NCBI GenBank assembly: GCA_032622095.1 | Contig: CP136063.1 | Coordinates: forward strand, 67,283,897 to 67,347,896 | Reading direction: 5' to 3' | DNA: 64,000 nucleotides | Origin: Siphonodentalium dalli | Lineage: Eukaryota > Mollusca > Scaphopoda > Gadilida > Siphonodentaliidae | Shown here: positions 1-10,619 of the stretch, piece by piece | Numbering within the stretch: the first letter of the stretch is position 1 | Layout of the letters: the number at the start of each line of letters is the position of its first letter | Translations under genes and position numbers: made by a program | The notes under the pieces: model-generated | Database searches by the model: none | What the model was told of the DNA's origin: nothing | Seen by the model: the letters and a program-made list of their open reading frames with translations, nothing else

Positions 1-612
1 GTTATAAGAACCTAATTTAACAAGTATTTTGGATTTTATAGCCAGTGATATACAGATATATATCATAAAAGTGTGTCATTTCCACTGGTGGGTATGGTCA
101 TTTGAAGGTTAATAGCACTAAAACTTGGACACATTTAAGAAAATGCTTCAGCAATTCAAAGAGAGCATATCTTTATTCAACTAATTCAATACACACCCAC
201 ATCCAGTTATCTTGGATCACCCTTGCAGACCTGAAAATGTCATATTTTATTCTTCAATGTGCTGATAAAGTCACGCGCTTGATGCTCAGCTGATCAGATC
301 TGGACTCAATGACCTCACATCACCAGAAGTTCTCTCTTGGAAAGAATATTGAACAGTCTTCCATAGCTGATCCAAGTTTGCAACACCAGACCCCTAAAAC
401 TGAGTGAAAATGGGGCCTGAACATGACTGGTGGTGGAAAATTGTGCTTTTTTGATGAATAATTTGTTAAAGAGGGTGGGGTTAAATTGTGTGTGATAAAT
501 AAAGAACCACAGAAGTGATATTGTTTTTGAACACATTTTTTCCATTGATGGGCAATTCTGAAGAAATGTAGGGAGTTACAATTATTCCGCGAAAAAGCGG
601 GCTATCGCTTTA
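1..612. other. AT-rich stretch, no gene recognised
   Basis: Short open frames on both strands show no domain, no splice context and no repeat within the window. I see nothing to annotate. Confidence 0.6.
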
Positions 613-1063
613 GGTTACACTGGTGTAAATAAGGTTCCGAGAGACCTCTAGCGGATGCGGGAGGAATATATAGGAGAGAATAAAATAGACACTGGGCCCT
701 GATTGGTCAATAGCCTTGTGTGCTTTTCACATAAAAAAATCATCACACCTCTTCCCTATGATTTCCCATAGGTAAAATAACCATTGGCACAGGAATTAAC
801 CCTTTGTAGTGAAGTTTGAATTTTTTGGTGTGGTCTAAAATATGACTGTATTTTTTTATGCGGTTCTGACACTAGTTACGAAAACATAAGATTTAAAGGC
901 GAATTCCCTGCTAGACAGACATGATTTTTTTGTGTAAAAAGTTTCCCAAACTGTCAATTTTTCAGATTTAAAGAAAATTTTGGACCCAACATTTATATTG
1001 CCAACACTATACGCTAAAACGTTAGCACTGAGGCCTATGGAAAACATTTACACCAGTGTAACC
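613..1063. repeat. Element bounded by an 18-bp inverted repeat
   Basis: GGTTACACTGGTGTAAAT at 613-630 recurs as its reverse complement at 1046-1063. The end itself contains the palindrome TACACTGGTGTA. The interior (about 415 bp) is AT-rich without a coding frame of note. I found no convincing target-site duplication, so a MITE is likely but its superfamily is open. Confidence 0.45.
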
Positions 1064-1539
1064 ACAAGCTGATACCTCATTTATGTCCAAAAATCACATT
1101 TGTTTGCTCTAACATTCTGACTAAAGTTGTCAGTCGAAGGATGTATCGACTGGTGTATTCCACGCACCTCCGACTGGCAAATTTGGTCACAATGTTATAG
1201 AAAACCACTGATTATTTCCGAACAAATACTAAAGGTATCAACTTGTTTTAAAAATAAACTCGTAACAGTCAAAATGCTATGTTGTGTCACTTGTGTGTCT
1301 GTTCCTCATAGATTATATTTTTGTGGATTTGCACTAGCCTAGGCCATTTTGTATGTGTGGTACTCACCAACCTCGACACCACGTGATTCCCCACCGAATG
1401 TTTAGATAATAAGCTCAATAAATGACCATAGGTTGTTTGTTGAACTTATTATCTGAACATTTCCCACCAATGAATATGAATCGTTATAATCTGCTCTTGT
1501 ATTATCTGTTTTTTGTTTGTCCCCCAACATTCCGTCGGA
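1064..1539. other. No gene recognised
   Basis: Mixed low-complexity sequence. The phrase ATTATCTGAACATTTCCC near 1449-1466 recurs near 41769, which suggests an old dispersed repeat, but no boundaries can be set. Confidence 0.4.
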
Positions 1540-2230
1540 AGACGTACTATAGTAATGATCCTCGTCCATCCGTGCGTGCATCCGTGTGTGTGTTCATCCA
1601 TCAAGAACTTTGTCTGAGTCTGTACTCTGTCATTTTCTAGTTAATTGTTTGAAAACTTGGCACATATATCAACCGGCATGGGAACCTGTGATTTTGAGTT
1701 TGGGCGGACTCATTTTTGCGGAGTTATTGCCCTTTTTTGACAAAGAATCGTACATCCTGGGACGCAACTTTCGTCCGTGCATGTATCCCATCATTTTTCA
1801 GTCAATTTTTTAAGAGCTTGGCACAGATGTCAACTAGCATGGGAATCTGTGATTCCGAGTTCAGTCGGACTCATTTTGGCAGAGTTATTGTCCTTTTTCA
1901 ACATTGAATTTTTGCGAAGTTATTGTACTTTTTCAACATAGAATCGTACATCCTGAGTTGCAACTTTTGTCTCAAGCCTGTATTCCGGCATTTTCCAGTC
2001 AATTTTTTAAAAACTTGGCACAGATTTCAACCAGCATGTGATTCTGAGTTCGGTCAAACTAATTTTGTAGAGTTATGGACCTTTTTCGACATAGAATCGT
2101 CAATTTCTTTTAAACTTGGCATAGATGTCAACCAGCATGGGCCTGCGCACCTGCAATTTTTTGTTTAGTCAGAGTCATTTTCGTGGAGTTATTGCCATTT
2201 TATCCACATAGAGTGAGTTATTGACCCTTT
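1540..2230 (+). repeat. Fam-F tandem array (diverged)
   Basis: About four diverged units of roughly 105-165 bp. Each carries a stretch like 'AACTTGGCACAGATxTCAAC', then 'GCATGGGAACCTGTG', then 'GAGTTATTGxCCTTTTTC'. The same units recur at 39050-39625 and 58120-58735. A CGTCCATCCGTGCGTGCATC-type lead-in precedes the array, as in the other copies. Such arrays in invertebrates are often the core of non-autonomous Helitron-like elements; that assignment is inference. Confidence 0.6.
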
Positions 2231-3152
2231 CTCGACACATTGAAGATGTGCAACATATTAAGTGAATATGCTCTTTGCATTATATTGGTGTAATCAATTC
2301 CTCTTACAGTTTGTAGTATAGTAATCTTAAACCCATAAATCCTTCAAACCTGCCACCTTCCTCTGGTGACATTTCGGTCAGCGACCTTATATTTGTCCGG
2401 TGTCTGCTTTTATTACCTGAACACCCCTCCAAATGAATAATAGACTGTTCCAGTATCCATTCAGTTTAGAAAGGGTTAACATTTTCTTATGGGTTTTTTC
2501 TAAAGGGTTTACAGTAAACAAAACACAAATCCATGTCTTGGTACAAACTGTATTAATATACAATGCTTTGACTTAAAAATCAACAAATTCTGAGATATTG
2601 AAAAGGGATTTTGTGTTTTTCATGAAATTTTTGTCAAAACATTTCAAAATATTTTTGGAAAATCCTGAAAAAAAACTTGAGGGTAGAGGGCGTAAAATGG
2701 GGTTGGTTGGGAAGCCCCAATCACAAACATTTGTTTCTTTTGCCTTAACATTGCATTCTTCAGATCGCATGAAAGAGATTGGTTTGTGCAATATGAACCA
2801 TGTGTGATGTGTAGCACTTGAATGTATTTCTACCTTCCATGCTCCATGTCCATAAGTTAATAGCTCAGGTGTGTAACTAATTAGACTTACCTGTAAAACC
2901 TATTGTTTGTTCTTCAAAAGCATCCCATGTGTAATATAGTTCATTTTGGTCATTTCGGAACTGCATGTTTGTCAGATTATATATTTAGAAAAGTGAATAC
3001 AGCTGTACAGTAACAGTGATATGGGAATGAAGAAGAATCACATTTTGAGACTTCATTCTTTTAAAAGGCCTCAAGGCCTTTGAAGTGGGTTGATGTAAAA
3101 TAAAATAAATTTTATAGAAGTCTGTAAAACATCTATCATAAACAAGTACATG
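2231..3152. other. No gene recognised
   Basis: AT-rich sequence. Overlapping open frames on both strands near 2573-2807 (about 70 codons each) have no recognisable domain and look like chance frames. Confidence 0.5.
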
Positions 3153-3625
3153 TAATGCCCTAATAATCAACTCCTTAACTACAGCATAATTATGGGTAAT
3201 TTTTCGGGATTTAGTCAGAAATATGGCTTGTTGCCATTCATCGGAAAGCTCTCATTCGATCATCACCAAACTTTGTATGGATTATCGGGTGACCTGTAGA
3301 TGGGAACTATTTATAGCTTTAGGATCACCTCTGGATGGGAGCTATCCAATTAGAATGATTTTCGATGAAAAAACATGGCCGCCAACAGCCATCTTGGATA
3401 TCCAAATTGAATCCAATGTCACACCCTGCATTTATTGGAAAAATATTTTGAAAATAATGTACAGGCATGTTAATATATAAGTATCACCTCTAGATGGGAG
3501 CTATCAAATTTTTCTGAATTTCGTTGAATAACATGGCCATCGCAACAAGCCATATTTCCGACTAAATCCTGAAAAATTACCCAAAATTCTGTTGTGGTTA
3601 AGGAGTCAATTATTTAGGGCATTAA
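3153..3625. mobile_element. Fam-A arms enclosing Fam-E-like cargo
   Basis: The left Fam-A arm (3153-3251) and the reverse-complement right arm (3538-3625) are separated by about 285 bp instead of the usual few bases. The spacer contains 'GATCATCACCAAACTTTGTA', 'GTAGATGGGAACTAT' and 'AACATGGCCGCCAACAGCCA', which are Fam-E unit phrases. Either Fam-E sequence inserted into the loop or the element captured it. Confidence 0.6.
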
Positions 3626-4049
3626 AAAGTATGGTACTTATCATTCTCGATGGCAAGTCTGTGGGCTCTAATAGCTGCTATATATATATTGCTCATAGAA
3701 GTAAGATATTTTGACAGGTAATTAGGTGTTCCCAATGTCAGATATGTTTGTACATTGAACTCTTTGTAAATTTTTCCAAAATAGATGAAGTTTGTTGTCC
3801 ACTTTATATTCGTTTGAATCGATTATGCTTGTTTTGTCTACATTTATGTCTGCTTTGAAGGAAGTAAATAAGCAATTCTCCATGTTGTCTAAGTTCATGT
3901 GTCAAACTTAAATAAAATTTTACGACAGAGGAGTTGACAGTGGATTATAATGATGGACTACCTTTGGAGAAAAGATTTTTGTCTAACTGAAATACTTGTT
4001 TCAAGAATCTACATATCTATCTTAAAAAAAAGAAAATTAATTCCCTACC
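3626..4049. other. No gene recognised
   Basis: AT-rich with many stops in all frames; no repeat shared with the rest of the window was seen. Confidence 0.5.
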
Positions 4050-4214
4050 TACAGTAATGCCCTAAGTAATCGACCTCTTAACCAAAGCAGAATTATGGGT
4101 AACTTTTCAGGATTTAGTCGGAAATATGGCTTGTTGCCATATTTCTGACTAAATCCTGAAAAGTTACCCATAATTCTGCTTTGGTAAAGAGGTTGATTAC
4201 CTAGGGCATTACTG
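4050..4214. mobile_element. Fam-A MITE, shortened hairpin
   Basis: Two arms of about 80 bp fold almost perfectly on each other; the CATTCATCGGAAAGCTCTC tips seen in full copies are missing. The outer ends read AATGCCCTAAGTAATCGACC and its complement. This is a non-autonomous element with no coding capacity. Confidence 0.8.
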
Positions 4215-5197
4215 TACTTGCCTACCCTACCCTGGAGGGGCCCCGTTATCAGAAACACTGATCAATTTTGTTTAGGCCTAAGGTTTGCTGTATTCTGTCT
4301 AGCCTTATTCTTGCTTTATACTGTAGAGTGTAGACACAAATATCAATTGTTGAAATGTGATAGCAGAAAAACAAATATCAAATGATGCTTGGTATTCTAT
4401 TTCCTTTGTGTATTGCGGAGCAGTTGTAATATCATCTCTCACACACTCAGATCAATTGAAATTGAGCGAAAAGTAAGAATTGTTCTTCCTTAGAACAAAA
4501 GATTTGAGCCTCGAACAATCGACACTTAGTTCAATATCACTTCATTTTCCATTTAAACAAACACTATTATTGGAAGACTCTCTCACTCATCGCCGCGGGG
4601 TATGGATTTTGACCACACGCATCATGACGAGTATAGATTCTGGATCGGTGACCATTCACTCGCCCTGTCGGAATGTTTACTCTTCTCTTGCCAATGTTTG
4701 TTCTATGTGAGAAATTCAATTAGCTCCTATACAAACATCAAGTAATGCTTCCGAGTCCTAATTGTGTTTTGATGGTTTACGACTCCTGTCAAACATGTCT
4801 ATAACAATGGATCGCTCATTGTGCCATCATCATTGAAATTTATTCCAGGTTCTCTTTCCTTCTCTTGATGTTTTGCTCCCAGATCATATAGCTTTGATAA
4901 CAAAATATTGCAATGAAATAAAATCATTGAAAAAACAAAACAAAACAACAACAGAAAACAAAATAAAAAATTTAATTATTTAAATAAATATAATATATAT
5001 GTATTGATATTTTTCGTTTTGACTTTTCCAATTTTGTGAGATTGAGTTTTATAAATGAGCGTTATCCCTTTTAATTAATATCAATGAAAATAGTATCTCA
5101 ACGCAGGCAAAAGAGTTTTATTGTTGGAATATATATACAGCTCATGATTTATTAAATTTGGTGTTTGAAAATTATAGATCCTTGACTATTCACTGAA
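4215..5197. other. No gene recognised
   Basis: Mostly single-copy in this window. A 76-codon frame at 4480-4710 (+) has no recognisable motif. An A-rich stretch at 4930-4990 follows. Nothing else is supportable. Confidence 0.5.
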
Positions 5198-5385
5198 CCT
5201 CAATTATGCATTGTGTCGCCTGCCAATTTGGGGATATAGAGAAACTAAACTAAAAAAGAAATAGAATTAATGTGAAGAAGTTTCTATAGAAATTTGATAA
5301 TAAAGAAACTTTACAGAGAAGATGAGGCCTAAGCAGAATGAGGTCCCCATTCTGCAAATGACAGGCACACTAAACTCAACTTGAA
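5198..5385 (-). mobile_element. Fam-B remnant (right part)
   Basis: Contains the Fam-B internal segment (CAATTTGGGGATATAGAGAA, then GAAGTTTCTATAGAAATTTG) followed by GCAGAATGAGGTCCCC. The end hairpin is collapsed: the sequence passes straight from GGTCCCC to ATTCTGCAAATGACAGGCAC, losing the stem. Confidence 0.7.
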
Positions 5386-5854
5386 GCCGCGAGTGCATCT
5401 TTAAATTAAGAGCAGGCTCATTCCGACACACAAACATTATACGTTGGAATACTGATGGAATGTGGGGCGTATTTAGATAGTTTTGGTGTACAGTGCATCG
5501 ATAATTGAAGAATCTATAAAATTCTCGTTAATCATAAATGCCTACATTGAGTTTTTGCTTTAATATATTATTATATTGATTCTCGTATCTCTCTGAATAA
5601 AATGGCCCTCTTTTGGTCTGCGGGAGCTAATTTGTCTTCGTTACCAAACCTCCTAACGATGAGTCATAACACAAAAGTGCAGGTCTCGGAATACTAAGGC
5701 TAAAATAAAATGGATGCATGTTTCTGGTCTCAAAATATCAAATACCATGCGCAAATCTATTGCCTTGTTAATTGCTGAACTTTTTTTGTCAATCATTGAT
5801 AATCAGTGCATAGTAGTTGTTCATTTACATTTATAATTATACCCTCCCTTTCTT
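5386..5854. other. No gene recognised
   Basis: No shared repeat and no domain-bearing frame seen. Confidence 0.5.
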
Positions 5855-6460
5855 ATTTGAAAAGCTGACGAATATCCTAACGGATGTACGTCTCTAGAAG
5901 TGTCCTTTATATTTCATTTCTACGACAATGCGGCATTCCCAACATGACGTAATAAACCGTTTCCAAATATGGAGTGAATTCCTGGCATAGTAAATGCTTG
6001 TGAGAATCGTAGTATTTAGAAATAGTTATAGATACAACAAGACATGAAAGAATAATCAGTCATGAATATCATTGACTGATAAAACTCGAAGATTGCGATG
6101 AACATATCGCCAGTATTCAGTTTTCCAACAATAGTTGGGTTTGATAATGCATGGGAAAATTGTCAACATGTCATTGACCTCAGATCTGTGAAGTGATCTG
6201 TTATGCCATAAACCAATGGAATTGCACGTAGTCTGCACCACTCTCCAATGAAATGGAGGGAGTCCCTTCAAAACAGAACCTAATTTTAATAGAGAGATCT
6301 AGATATGCACATTAATGCCCTAAATAATCGACTCCTTAACCACAGCAGAATTATGGGTAATTTTTCAGGATTTAGTCGGAAATATGGCTTGTTGCCATTC
6401 ATCAGAAAGCTCTCATCTAATATAGGATTTTCGTCGACTTTTCAAAGAGACTGTAAGGAA
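5855..6460 (+). repeat. Segmental repeat copy 1
   Basis: Collinear with 40620-42088 (same strand) and, more diverged, with 44898-46195 (inverted). Shared landmarks are 'ATTTCATTTCTACGAC', 'CTGGCATAGTAAATG', 'GTGAGAATCGTAGTATTT' and 'CCTAATTTTAATAGAGAG'. This copy lacks the PLE derivative and the 398-bp element found in copy 2, but carries a half Fam-A that copy 2 lacks. It therefore provides empty sites for two insertions. Confidence 0.8.
6312..6418 (+). mobile_element. Fam-A half copy (left arm only)
   Basis: One arm from AATGCCCTAAATAATC to GAAAGCTCTCA. The matching point in copy 2 of the segmental repeat (near 42055-42062) has no insertion, so this arm arrived after the segment was duplicated or was lost from the other copy. 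Confidence 0.75.
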
Positions 6461-6623
6461 TCTTGCAAAACAAAATGAAAATCCATCTGGTTGCCCAATT
6501 TATTTTTGATCCGTTACCAGAAACACAAATTCATTTTATTTTGGCCTAAAGTAGTACATTAATTCAAGCCAGACTATTTGTTGTTCATGTTTCATTGTGG
6601 GATATTATGATTCTTATGATTAA

Positions 6624-6816
6624 CCCTTTCAGTGCCAAGTCCGATTTTTGTATCAACCATATTTCCTTGATCATTTTTCAAATTGATTGATTATAATAAT
6701 GTGATACATTCTTCGAGCTCTTTCCATCAATGTATCACATTATTATAATCAATAAATTTGAAAAATGATCAAGGAAATATGGGTTGATAAAAAAATCGGA
6801 CTTGGCACCGAAAGGG
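6624..6816. mobile_element. PiggyBac-type MITE with TTAA duplication
   Basis: TTAA at 6620-6623 and 6817-6820 flank a 193-bp fold-back. The arms of about 90 bp start CCCTTTCAGTGCCAAGTCCG. TTAA duplications with CCCT-type ends are the hallmark of piggyBac elements. There is no transposase frame, so it is non-autonomous. It lacks the 67-bp hairpin of related copies and has a different inner stem. Confidence 0.85.
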
Positions 6817-6839
6817 TTAAGTGACCACAATGACAAAAA

Positions 6840-7232
6840 AGTTTCCTAGAGGGTGAATTTAGTGACGCTATCCCGTGCAGCGGGTTAGCATCACTTAATT
6901 CACCGTCTGGGGACCTCGTTCTGCTTAGGTCTCAACTGCTATGGGATACCTAGGATCAGATTGAAGTTCCCAGCTGAAGTTGATGATGTTCACCAATTAG
7001 TCACCTCAATTATACATTTTATCTTCTGCAATTTAGGGGATATAGAAACTGAATAGCAGTAATTAAAACATTGTTATTTTGAGACTATAGATACTTCCCA
7101 GAAGATGAAGCCTAAGCAGAATGAGGTCCCCAGAGGGTGAATTTTGTGATGCTAGCCCACTGTGGGATAGCATGACTAAATTCACCCTTGAGGGACCTCA
7201 TTCTCCAAATGTCAGACACACTACTTTAAGAC
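6840..7232 (+). mobile_element. Fam-B copy, left end damaged
   Basis: A left hairpin (GGGTGAATTTAGTGACGCTA with its complement), an internal segment with CTGCAATTTAGGGGATATAG, and a right hairpin ending CAAATGTCAGACACACTA. The left terminal CAAGCC is not visible. The interior belongs to the same subfamily as 29788-30122. Confidence 0.75.
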
Positions 7233-7849
7233 TTGTCTCTATTCACTTAGCATGTAAATTTTAAAGAAACATTCATGGCTCGATCAAGACTCCAGTTACA
7301 ACAACAACATACAAAGTCTAATTCAATGCATAAAGAGTGAAGTTTTATTATTCTTGGCATATGTACTAGTTTAATTCAACACAGTATTTTAATATAGACC
7401 TGATCTGTATCTTATGATACCTGTATGAACATGGGTGATGAATAATATGATACATTGTTTTCCCTGTTTGGACACCTACATGTACCTTTTATTGATAAAT
7501 ACATTTTTTTGATTGGTTTTATAAACTTTGGGCTGACTCTGAATGGTGAAAGCATTTGTGGTAGTTTATCACCGACAGTTGCGTCCCAAAACGAGATGTA
7601 AATATTTACAATTGAGTGTAGTTCAGACCATGTTTTCTATTGAGTGTTATGACCGATTTTGTTGAATTTTCGGCAATGTTAGTAGAATGCTCCATTCCCC
7701 ATGTTGGCATAGCGCCTGAGTACTAATTTATCAATTTCACGCACCCGAACAAGTGCATAATATATCTTTAATAACTTCTCACTAGAAATGTTCCCTTTTC
7801 TGGAAGTTATGCCCTCTTGATTCTGCCATCTATATCTTGTTTTTTTGTT
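7233..7849. other. No gene recognised
   Basis: Single-copy within the window; no splice-bounded open frame or repeat seen. Confidence 0.5.
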
Positions 7850-9062
7850 ACTTTTCCCTTCTGTTGAGTTTGTATATCCCCTAATTTGCAGAATATAACT
7901 TGCATAATTGAGGTGACTAATGGGTGAACACCACCAACTTCAAATGGGGAACTTAATTCAATCTGATCCTAGGTCTCCCATAGCAGTTGAAGCCTATAAG
8001 CAGATAGTCCAAGTCTTCTCGTACTAAAACCGGCTAAGATATTGGGATGGAGGTGCCGGTCTTTAGTCCGAGTTCCAGGCCCATGGTCTCCTTTGACACG
8101 AGTTAATCGTTAGTGACCCGCTCAAATAAAACCACAATTATATGAAATAAAATATCACAATTGCTACAATAAACGGATAGTTTCCGCAGAAGACATGCTA
8201 TTTGATCTGAAACCCACATCGGTTGTGAATTGAAAGCGGTAATTTAATGTGAAAAGAAACTTTTGCCGCAGTGTTTACATATTTTTTAAAGTATGCGAAC
8301 TCAGTTGACCTTGCGAACTGCGTTCGGCATTTTCCGGTGAAAATATTCCGTAGATTTTCAATCAACCACGCACGATGAATTCTCCATTGTAATCGTAATT
8401 ATACGTGACAATAAATAAATTATTACATAGATTAAATACATATTGAAGATATAAATGTAATACATTAAATAAATTACGGGAATTATAACCATCTCACAGT
8501 TTAAAACAGTGTAAACACAATGACCATTAGAATATCATGGGGGCCGCCATTTTGTTTGTATCGAAATTCGTCTCGGCCAAAACAAACACCGGACAATGCC
8601 GAAGTTCTTCGGAACCTGAGTTCGGCTTTCAGTTAAGTAAACAAACAGAAAAAACAGCGATGTTGGTGACAATCAACCGGAATATTCTATGCGTAATTTA
8701 ACATGAAAGTTAGATTATTATACACCATTATGACCATAATATGTCTCTCTTTCCGATGTATATAGCATCATGTATTGATTCATTAGGTAAATCGAGTAAA
8801 ATACACCACAGATTCCCGCCACAGATCGTGGGCGTAACTCGTGTGATAGGATTGGTATGCAAGCGGGCTGGGACTAAAAACAGCAAATCGCCATCCCAAT
8901 ATCTTAGCTGGTTTTAGTACAAGAAGACTGGGACTAATAAGCAGAATGAGGTCCCCGGAGGGTGAATTTGTTGATGCTAGCCTGCTATGTGGGATAGCGT
9001 CACTAAATTCACCATCTGGGGACCTCATTCTGCTAATGTCAGACACAGTAAATTCAGGCTTG
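7850..9062 (+). mobile_element. Fam-B copy split by a later insertion
   Basis: Left part 7850-8004 has the Fam-B interior (CCCCTAATTTGCAGAATATA, then TCCCATAGCAGTTGAAGCCT). Right part 8937-9062 has the end hairpin and CAGGCTTG terminus. The two halves join perfectly in register once the 8005-8936 insertion and one copy of its 9-bp duplication are removed. Confidence 0.8.
8005..8936. mobile_element. MULE-like non-autonomous DNA transposon
   Basis: The 932-bp element starts TAGTCCAAGTCTTCTCGTAC; its other end, reversed, starts TAGTCCCAGTCTTCTTGTAC. The first 46 bp are nearly identical and looser similarity runs to about 105 bp. It is flanked by a perfect 9-bp duplication ATAAGCAGA (7996-8004, 8937-8945). 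Long TIRs with 9-bp duplications fit Mutator-like elements. No transposase is encoded. The interior is unusually CpG-containing (TTCGGCATTTTCCGG, GGGGGCCGCCATTTTG) and may be captured sequence. Confidence 0.8.
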
Positions 9063-9064
9063 TA

Positions 9065-9171
9065 CAGTAATGCCCTAAATAATCGACTCCTTAACCACAT
9101 CAGAATTATGGGTAACTGTTCAGGATGTAGTCGGAAATATGGCTTGTTGCCATTCATCGGAAAGCTCTCAC
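9065..9171 (+). mobile_element. Fam-A half copy
   Basis: A single left arm abutting the Fam-B terminus at 9062, starting CAGTAATGCCC after TA and ending GAAAGCTCTCA. The right arm is absent. Confidence 0.75.
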
Positions 9172-9275
9172 GAAGATCCAGTCGTGTGAGGATAAAAAAA
9201 GTCACAACCAATTGTTTTACACTATTCTGTGTATTGGCTGCATATAATTAAATTATGCTTAACAATTTTTTTCAG

Positions 9276-9422
9276 ATTGCTTTATGGATCGAGAACATTC
9301 CATAATAAGGAGTCCTGTGCAGAATTTAAACTACTTGACCTTGTATATGAAGACCACCTGAACTGTCTTTGTGATGATGTGATCATAGAGAGAGTACCTG
9401 TTATATCAAGTTCAATCAACAG
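9276..9422 (+). CDS. Candidate internal coding exon, unknown protein
   Basis: A 147-base segment is bounded by a strong acceptor (branch-like TGCTTAAC, then a T-run ending TTTTTTTCAG at 9275) and a strong donor (AACAG|GTGAGTAT at 9423). Only one frame is open throughout, reading from 9277. It encodes about 48 residues including 'YGSRTFHNKESC', 'EFKLLDLVYEDHLNCLCDD' and 'IIERVPVISSSIN', a composition unlike the repeats around it. Its length is a multiple of three and both ends split a codon the same way, so it could be skipped without a frameshift. I do not recognise the family. Flanking introns are full of Fam-A and Fam-B. It could also be an exon-like chance segment. Confidence 0.5.
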
Positions 9423-9447
9423 GTGAGTATGGTGTATATTATACCTA

Positions 9448-9555
9448 CTGTAATGCCCTAAATAGTCGACTCCTTAACCACAGCAGAATTATGGGTAATT
9501 TTTTAGGATTTAGTCGGAAATATGGCTTGTTGCCATTCATTTTAGGGCTTTACTG
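9448..9555 (+). mobile_element. Fam-A copy with truncated right arm
   Basis: A full left arm followed by only the outer tip of the right arm (AGGGCTTTACTG) before TA. This is an internal deletion derivative that kept both termini. Confidence 0.75.
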
Positions 9556-10049
9556 TATTATACTTAGTACAGCTATACATGGCGAGAAATTGTCGGGGTT
9601 GTTTTTGGTCGGGACTATTTATGCCTCGAATTTTAGTCTGGGATCATTCCATGAAAATTGTCTATTTTACATGCATTTTTGAATATAGGGGATATTTAAT
9701 GCTCCCTTACGTTTTGTCTGTTGGAGTTAGCTGCTGAGCAGCATGGGGAAACAGTTGCAAAGACAATTCCTCGGCTGTTGCCCCTGAATTCATCTTACTG
9801 ATGTGCATAAATTTTAGGATCAAAAGAAAAACACTTATAAACTTTAGGTTGTAGGCCCATTGTTGTGGGGACAAAATTGTGTCCTCCTACTATAAAGGGA
9901 AGATGTCATGAATTTTGTTACCAAATTGAACATTCCACTGTCAACAATTATTGAGCATCATGCCGCCATTTTGAAGCAAATTATGATGTCTGTTCTTGTC
10001 CTGTAATACAGGACGAGAGAGAAAGCAGCAGAATCTCAAATATTGTATT
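9556..10049. other. No gene recognised
   Basis: Single-copy in the window. The poly-pyrimidine and splice-like patterns seen here lack an open frame between them. Confidence 0.45.
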
Positions 10050-10309
10050 TTAAATGCGTTCATGACAGAATTCGTGCTGGTGCAGCATTAAAGATACTGT
10101 GCCAGTGCATATATGCGAGACTCCCATATGGAGCCTCGCATATATACGAGAATGCACAGGATTACAAGGTCATGGTAAATATTGTTAGGCCAATGTATTC
10201 TCTTATATACATGTATGTGAGACTCCCTATGGGAGACACATATATAATAGAATACATTGGCACAGGGTTTATGAAAAATTTCAGGAAGCTCCAGTCATGG
10301 AAGGGTTAA
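10050..10309. mobile_element. Fam-C element with two hairpins
   Basis: Two imperfect hairpins (10101-10158 and 10191-10268) of the GCATATATGCGAG type are separated by GGTCATGGTAAATATTGTTA. The right end reads CTCCAGTCATGGAAGGGTTAA. The left end resembles the GGTGCAGCATTAAAGAT lead-in also seen at 18245 and 36121. It belongs to the same subfamily as 36097-36351. Confidence 0.7.
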
Positions 10310-10619
10310 GCGCATTGAGGAAGGCACATATTCAAATTACACTTGATAATTCTGCGATATGAGATATACCCACACACAATCTATAACTATTTGATAAAAG
10401 CTTGATTCAAATGTGTATTGCATTCTATCTATCTATCTGTGGTGCACTTGTGAGTGAAGAGTTAATCATTGACGTTTCTCAGGTGATTGTCTGTCCGCTT
10501 TGTTAATTACAGAAAGATGCTTGTGTAATAAGAAGACTAAATATTGTACTGCGTAAAGTTATACCTCTGTTGGGTGTGAAACATTTAGCTTCTGATCAGA
10601 TAGAGAGGAAATTGATTTT
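10310..10619. other. No gene recognised
   Basis: Nothing beyond short AT-rich frames; a CTATCTATCTATC microsatellite run lies near 10425-10438. Confidence 0.5.
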
